A stretch of DNA of 42,916 bases from an uncultured Oscillospiraceae bacterium (GTDB lineage: Bacteria > Bacillota > Clostridia > Oscillospirales > Ruminococcaceae). Positions 39,935-42,916 of this stretch are shown here, in pieces (positions within the stretch are counted from its first letter, which is position 1; every line of letters begins with the position of its first letter). A model generated the notes under the pieces. That model was not told the origin of the DNA. It worked only from the letters and a program-made list of their open reading frames with translations, and did no database searches. The stretch is taken from contig CAJUMS010000018.1 in the NCBI GenBank assembly GCA_910587465.1, positions 1 through 42,916 on the forward strand, in the 5' to 3' direction. The position numbers and the translations under genes were made by a program.

Positions 39935-41044
39935 TTAACCCTGATTGGGCTTGGGGGCTGATTGCCCATCTTTATTATCAAGAGAAATAGCCTCGGGAAA
40001 TACGTTTCTGCTGTCCTCCTTAGAGAGGAAGGTAGTGTTTACATAACCCTGTATGATCGCGCCATCGGTTACAGCTATCGTTGAGGCGTTGATGTCGCCG
40101 AATACTATCGCGTCGCGCTTAAGCTCCGCCTTGCCTACTATGTCAAGCTTTCCTCTGATCCTGCCGTTGATGTCTGCATACTGTGAGGAGAGGTCTCCGA
40201 TAAGTATCGTGTCGCGGTCCATTTTCATTCTGCCCTTGAGCGACACGTTGCCCTGCATTGCCGCAGAGTTCATTCCCGCATTGTTGCAGGTGATATCGCC
40301 GACGATCTTTCCGCTCATATCGATGTTGCGGGTGGTCTCGACATTGCCCTTTATGTTGCCGTCTATCTGCATATTGGCAAGGGAGCGTATATTTCCGTCG
40401 ATAATGGTATTCTTTGAAATGATAGTAGTTTCGTCGACCTCATTTGCCGACTGCATAGGAGTACCGCCGCCCGCTGCGGGGGGAACATATCCGCCGCCTC
40501 CGTAGCCACCATAGCCGCCTTGACCGTAGTTCCCCGAAGCATTGGGATTATATCCGCCTTGATTGGGATAACTGTCTTGTCCCTGCGGCATCTGTGTATT
40601 CTGCGGAGCATCCTGCGCCTGTGCAGACTGCTCTTGCTGAGTATTCGGTTGTACCTGCGGCTCGGCAGTTACCTGCGCGTCCTGAATATTCTGAGCGTTT
40701 TGTGCATTCTGTCCGAAGTTCTGGCGAATATTCTGCACGTTCATATTAACGCCCGGCTCACCATCGGGCACCGTGCTTTGCAGCGGAACACCGCTTTGCG
40801 TATTTTGCTGTATATTCTGCGCGTTGATCTGTGACGAATCACGGAAATACGGCGTTTCGAGCGGTACGCTGCCCGATTCAAAGCTCTGTGCGGGCTGCTG
40901 CGGCACGGCGGGTTGTTCCGCGCTCTGTTTGAGGTAATTGTCAAGCTCCGTGGGCTGACCGTCGGGGCGGGAGGGAGTCTGCTCCTGACCGTCCTTCTTC
41001 CACAGCTCTTTCACTGCCTGCGAAAAATTATCCTTAATTCCCAT
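39935..41044 (-). CDS. Bactofilin with a long low-complexity N-terminus
   Basis: A 369-residue cytoskeletal polymer protein. Residues 1-200 are low complexity: Gln/Asn/Pro-rich (QNAQNAQNIQDAQ), then Gly/Tyr-rich (GQGGYGGYGGGGY). Residues about 205-345 form the bactofilin (DUF583) beta-helix with repeated strands such as IISKNTIIDGNIRSLANMQI, DGNIKGNVET, GKIVGDITCNNA, DRDTILIGDLSS and RIRGKLDIVG. A short tail follows. Typical bactofilins have tails of 20-40 residues, so the 200-residue Gln/Asn arm is unusual. It follows a peptidoglycan/polysaccharide deacetylase gene by 32 nt, which fits a role in placing wall enzymes. Confidence 0.9.
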   Translation of the reverse strand: MGIKDNFSQAVKELWKKDGQEQTPSRPDGQPTELDNYLKQSAEQPAVPQQPAQSFESGSVPLETPYFRDSSQINAQNIQQNTQSGVPLQSTVPDGEPGVNMNVQNIRQNFGQNAQNAQNIQDAQVTAEPQVQPNTQQEQSAQAQDAPQNTQMPQGQDSYPNQGGYNPNASGNYGQGGYGGYGGGGYVPPAAGGGTPMQSANEVDETTIISKNTIIDGNIRSLANMQIDGNIKGNVETTRNIDMSGKIVGDITCNNAGMNSAAMQGNVSLKGRMKMDRDTILIGDLSSQYADINGRIRGKLDIVGKAELKRDAIVFGDINASTIAVTDGAIIQGYVNTTFLSKEDSRNVFPEAISLDNKDGQSAPKPNQG

Positions 41045-41076
41045 AGCGTTATCCTTTCAATCTCTATGCACAATCC

Positions 41077-42432
41077 TTATGCAAACGGTCCGACAAACTG
41101 TACGGGTTGTGTGTCACTGTTTATCTTATCGAATTTATAACCCTCATCAAGCAATACTTTTATTATATCTTCGAGAACAAGTACCGTATTCTGTCTGATT
41201 GCCGCGTCGTGCATAAGCACAATAGAACGGTAATTCTCCTTGACCTCTGCGGGAATGGAATTGTACATCTGTGTCCATGTCGCTCCCGCAACGTCGTAGC
41301 TGTCTACATTCCAGTCGTAGAACCTGAACCCTCGCCGCGACATTTCCGCGATTATCGCTTCTCTGGTATCCACGTTGTAATCGTTGTTGCTGCCTCCGGG
41401 AAAACGGAATATTTCGGTGGATATCCCCGTTGAGTCTCGTATAATATCCCATGCCTCGTAGAAATCGTCGAGAAACGCTTCCACTGACGCGTATATCTTT
41501 TCGTACTCGTGCGATGCGCTGTGAACGCCGATAGCGTGACCGTCTGCGGCGATAGCCCTTAACGTCGCCGCACACTCTTCGGAGCGGTTCGGCACCACAA
41601 AGAACGTCGCCTTGACGTTAGCTTTTCTCAGATACGACAGTATCGAATAGGTGTTACTCGAAGGTCCGTCGTCGAACGTCAAGTAAACCGTGTTCTCTTC
41701 GCGCACATATTCGGGCGGTTCTTCGACATACATATCCTCGTACAGCGTGGAGTATTGGTTTTGCGGCTCGCTCGTTTCATTGGGAACTGAGCTTGTTTCG
41801 TTCGTACTTGACGAGCTTTCCGAGTTGGTCAAGCTTCCCGAACTGCTTGAAACGGGAGCTGTGGATATATTCGGATTTTTCTTGTTGATATACGCCACAA
41901 TATCCTCGTCAGACAGCCCGCATTCCTTGAGTATATCATAATACTCATCGATCGTGCCGCCGCTCTTATTTGCGATAATAGTGATGATATCCTTGTCCGA
42001 AATGCCGTTTTTTGACATTATTTCATAAAGGCTCTCTCCGTTTACGGTGTTTTTTGATGCTGCTATCGTTATAATTTCCTTATCGGTCAAGCCCGACTTG
42101 GAAAGTATATCGTATATCTCCTGAGCGTTTACCTTGTTTTTCTCATTCACGTAGGAAATAAGCTCCGTATACGCTATCCCGCTCCGGGCGAATATTTCGT
42201 CAAACCCCTCTACCGTGCTCGCCTTTTCATTCACGAGCGCGTCTGCCACCAGCGAAAGGCGGCGGTTTTCGTCCTCTATCGCTGCCAGCTTTTCCTTTGC
42301 CTCGGAAAGCTGTGCGTTGTTCTTTGCGAATAACACACCGAACACCACAGCGGCAGCCAGCGGAAGAAAGAACAATATAGCCAGTACCGATTTTATCAGC
42401 ACCTTAAAAAATTCAACGCTGCCAAAACGCAT
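41077..42432 (-). CDS. Membrane-anchored polysaccharide deacetylase with four helical repeats
   Basis: A 451-residue extracytoplasmic enzyme. A TM anchor (about 13-35) and coiled coil (38-70) are followed by four repeats of about 30 residues at 77-186, each ending ...L.ke.GlsDkeIitya.kn (FDEIFARSGIAYTELISYVN; IYDILSKSGLTDKEIITIAA; LYEIMSKNGISDKDIITIIA; YYDILKECGLSDEDIVAYIN). Next is a Ser/Asn/Glu linker (190-240). The NodB domain (247-440) has TFDDG (252-256), HSASH (304-308), FRFPGGSNN and IVLMHDA, so the metal and catalytic residues are present. It probably deacetylates peptidoglycan or another wall glycan. AGAGG precedes the ATG. Confidence 0.92.
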   Translation of the reverse strand: MRFGSVEFFKVLIKSVLAILFFLPLAAAVVFGVLFAKNNAQLSEAKEKLAAIEDENRRLSLVADALVNEKASTVEGFDEIFARSGIAYTELISYVNEKNKVNAQEIYDILSKSGLTDKEIITIAASKNTVNGESLYEIMSKNGISDKDIITIIANKSGGTIDEYYDILKECGLSDEDIVAYINKKNPNISTAPVSSSSGSLTNSESSSSTNETSSVPNETSEPQNQYSTLYEDMYVEEPPEYVREENTVYLTFDDGPSSNTYSILSYLRKANVKATFFVVPNRSEECAATLRAIAADGHAIGVHSASHEYEKIYASVEAFLDDFYEAWDIIRDSTGISTEIFRFPGGSNNDYNVDTREAIIAEMSRRGFRFYDWNVDSYDVAGATWTQMYNSIPAEVKENYRSIVLMHDAAIRQNTVLVLEDIIKVLLDEGYKFDKINSDTQPVQFVGPFA

Positions 42433-42448
42433 TTTCTAACCTCTTCTA

Positions 42449-42574
42449 AGGACTCGTTCTCATAGCCGCTCAACGTTTGCATTACGGCAAATTTTTTAGT
42501 ATTGCGTCATAACTCCTTGTCCTCAAAAAATTTTCTTCGTAATCCAAGCATTTCGATCTATGAGAACAAGTCCT
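42449..42574. mobile_element. 126-bp MITE-like palindromic element
   Basis: Terminal inverted repeats of 17 bp with one mismatch (42449-42465 AGGACTCGTTCTCATAG and 42558-42574). The interior is also an imperfect palindrome (ATTACGGCAAATTTTTTAG and its near complement around 42510-42545). TAA on both outer sides (42447-42449 and 42574-42576) could be a target duplication. There is no coding capacity. It sits in the leader of the deacetylase-bactofilin-ATP synthase operon, 17 nt before the ATG and behind the promoter, so its RNA would fold into a long hairpin near the ribosome site. Confidence 0.75.
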
Positions 42575-42613
42575 AACTTCTTATATATTAAGTGATAATT
42601 CCCCTATTATTTA

Positions 42614-42642
42614 ATAATACTATAAAAAATGTAATTTGTCAA
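42614..42642 (-). promoter_or_regulatory. Promoter of the deacetylase-bactofilin-ATP synthase operon
   Basis: TTGACA at 42637-42642, a 17-nt spacer and TATTAT at 42614-42619. The next convincing promoter on this strand is not seen before atpC, so all genes from 42432 to 31684 could share it. Confidence 0.8.
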
Positions 42643-42738
42643 TAGCAACAATAAACAAAACCGAGTTATTACGCGAAAACAATCAATTTTATGACAAAAT
42701 TCTTTGCTGATTTTTATGCAATATGTACAATAAAAAGA

Positions 42739-42766
42739 AAATGGCACAAAAAACACTGTGCCATTT
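42739..42766 (-). terminator. Terminator of the cyclophilin gene
   Basis: A perfect ten-pair stem AAATGGCACA/TGTGCCATTT with an 8-nt loop, followed on the minus strand by TCTTTTTATT; it begins 6 nt after the stop codon at 42772. Confidence 0.85.
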
Positions 42767-42771
42767 CCAAT

Positions 42772-42916
42772 TTATTCCACTGTATATATGCGTTTCATGC
42801 GAATGTCTTTAAGGGGACGATCACTGAAGTCGGTCTCTACCGAAGCGATCTCATCCACCGTTTCTATTCCCTCGACCACGCGGCCAAACGCGGCATAGTT
42901 CCCATCAAGGTGCGGA
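42772..42916 (-). CDS. Cyclophilin-type peptidyl-prolyl isomerase, C-terminal part
   Basis: The last 47 residues of a protein cut by the window edge: PHLDGNYAAFGRVVEGIETV, then DEIASVETDFSDRPLKDI. The LDG.Y..FG.VveG.e.VD.I pattern is the cyclophilin C-terminal signature, found in bacterial PpiA/PpiB-type enzymes that catalyse prolyl cis-trans isomerisation. Location (cytoplasmic or exported) cannot be told without the N-terminus. It is followed by its own terminator, so it belongs to a separate unit upstream. Confidence 0.92.
   Translation of the reverse strand, partial: PHLDGNYAAFGRVVEGIETVDEIASVETDFSDRPLKDIRMKRIYTVE

Overview
The window looks like a chromosomal piece of an anaerobic, gut- or rumen-type Clostridium relative (Firmicutes, probably Oscillospiraceae/Ruminococcaceae). 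The evidence is near-consensus sigma-A promoters with 17-nt spacers, strong GGAGG-type ribosome sites, a ThiW thiazole transporter, large GGDEF/EAL proteins, GH26/GH27/GH13 glycoside hydrolases and a clostridial-style ATP synthase operon with AtpZ/AtpI-like genes. No rRNA, tRNA, CRISPR array, prophage or full insertion sequence was seen. The assignment is from family resemblance only.

Region 1 (1-12,971, all minus strand). One promoter (12,943-12,971) and a TPP riboswitch with a terminator (12,811-12,937) precede about 20 closely packed co-directional genes. Only five are thiamin genes: thiD, thiC, thiW, thiM and thiE. They give HMP synthesis, thiazole uptake and salvage, and thiamin-phosphate assembly; no de novo thiazole genes are present here. 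Between them lie unrelated small genes: GNATs, a tautomerase, a PhzF isomerase, a methyltransferase, an HEAT-like protein, two related membrane proteins, and families often found as immunity or orphan accessory proteins (SMI1/KNR4, DUF1963, probably DUF3916). Several are decaying: an SMI1/KNR4 gene with three in-frame nonsense codons and no frameshift, and a GNAT lacking its acetyl-CoA site.

Region 2 (13,000-14,220). An XRE-VOC-zinc-ribbon fusion gene is transcribed from a promoter followed by a second TPP aptamer that has lost key conserved bases.

Region 3 (14,238-17,570, plus strand). GH27 alpha-galactosidase, a small CxxC protein and a GH26 beta-mannanase lipoprotein form a galactomannan-type degradation locus with clear promoters and a strong terminator. 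An AT-rich segment with repeated TGTTGAAAA/TTTTCAACA words follows.

Region 4 (17,811-26,865, minus). Three tandem BspA-like leucine-rich-repeat genes share the same 11-bp overlap at each junction; the first is broken. Two very large c-di-GMP phosphodiesterase-type proteins lie upstream: PAS/GGDEF/GAF-like/PAS/GGDEF/EAL, and a double periplasmic binding domain-TM-GGDEF-EAL. All GGDEF motifs are degenerate while both EAL domains look intact.

Region 5 (26,935-31,657, plus). A GH13 enzyme, a small membrane protein, dprA, and a secreted protein-membrane protein pair whose first gene seems to start at ATT.

Region 6 (31,684-42,642, minus). A promoter and a 126-bp MITE-like palindrome precede a polysaccharide deacetylase, a bactofilin, a membrane-anchored extracytoplasmic protein, AtpZ/AtpI-like proteins and the complete F1Fo ATP synthase (B-E-F-H-A-G-D-C). 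An unlabelled 41-codon single-TM gene sits between atpA and atpG, and atpG seems to start at ATA. The window ends in the 3' part of a cyclophilin gene.
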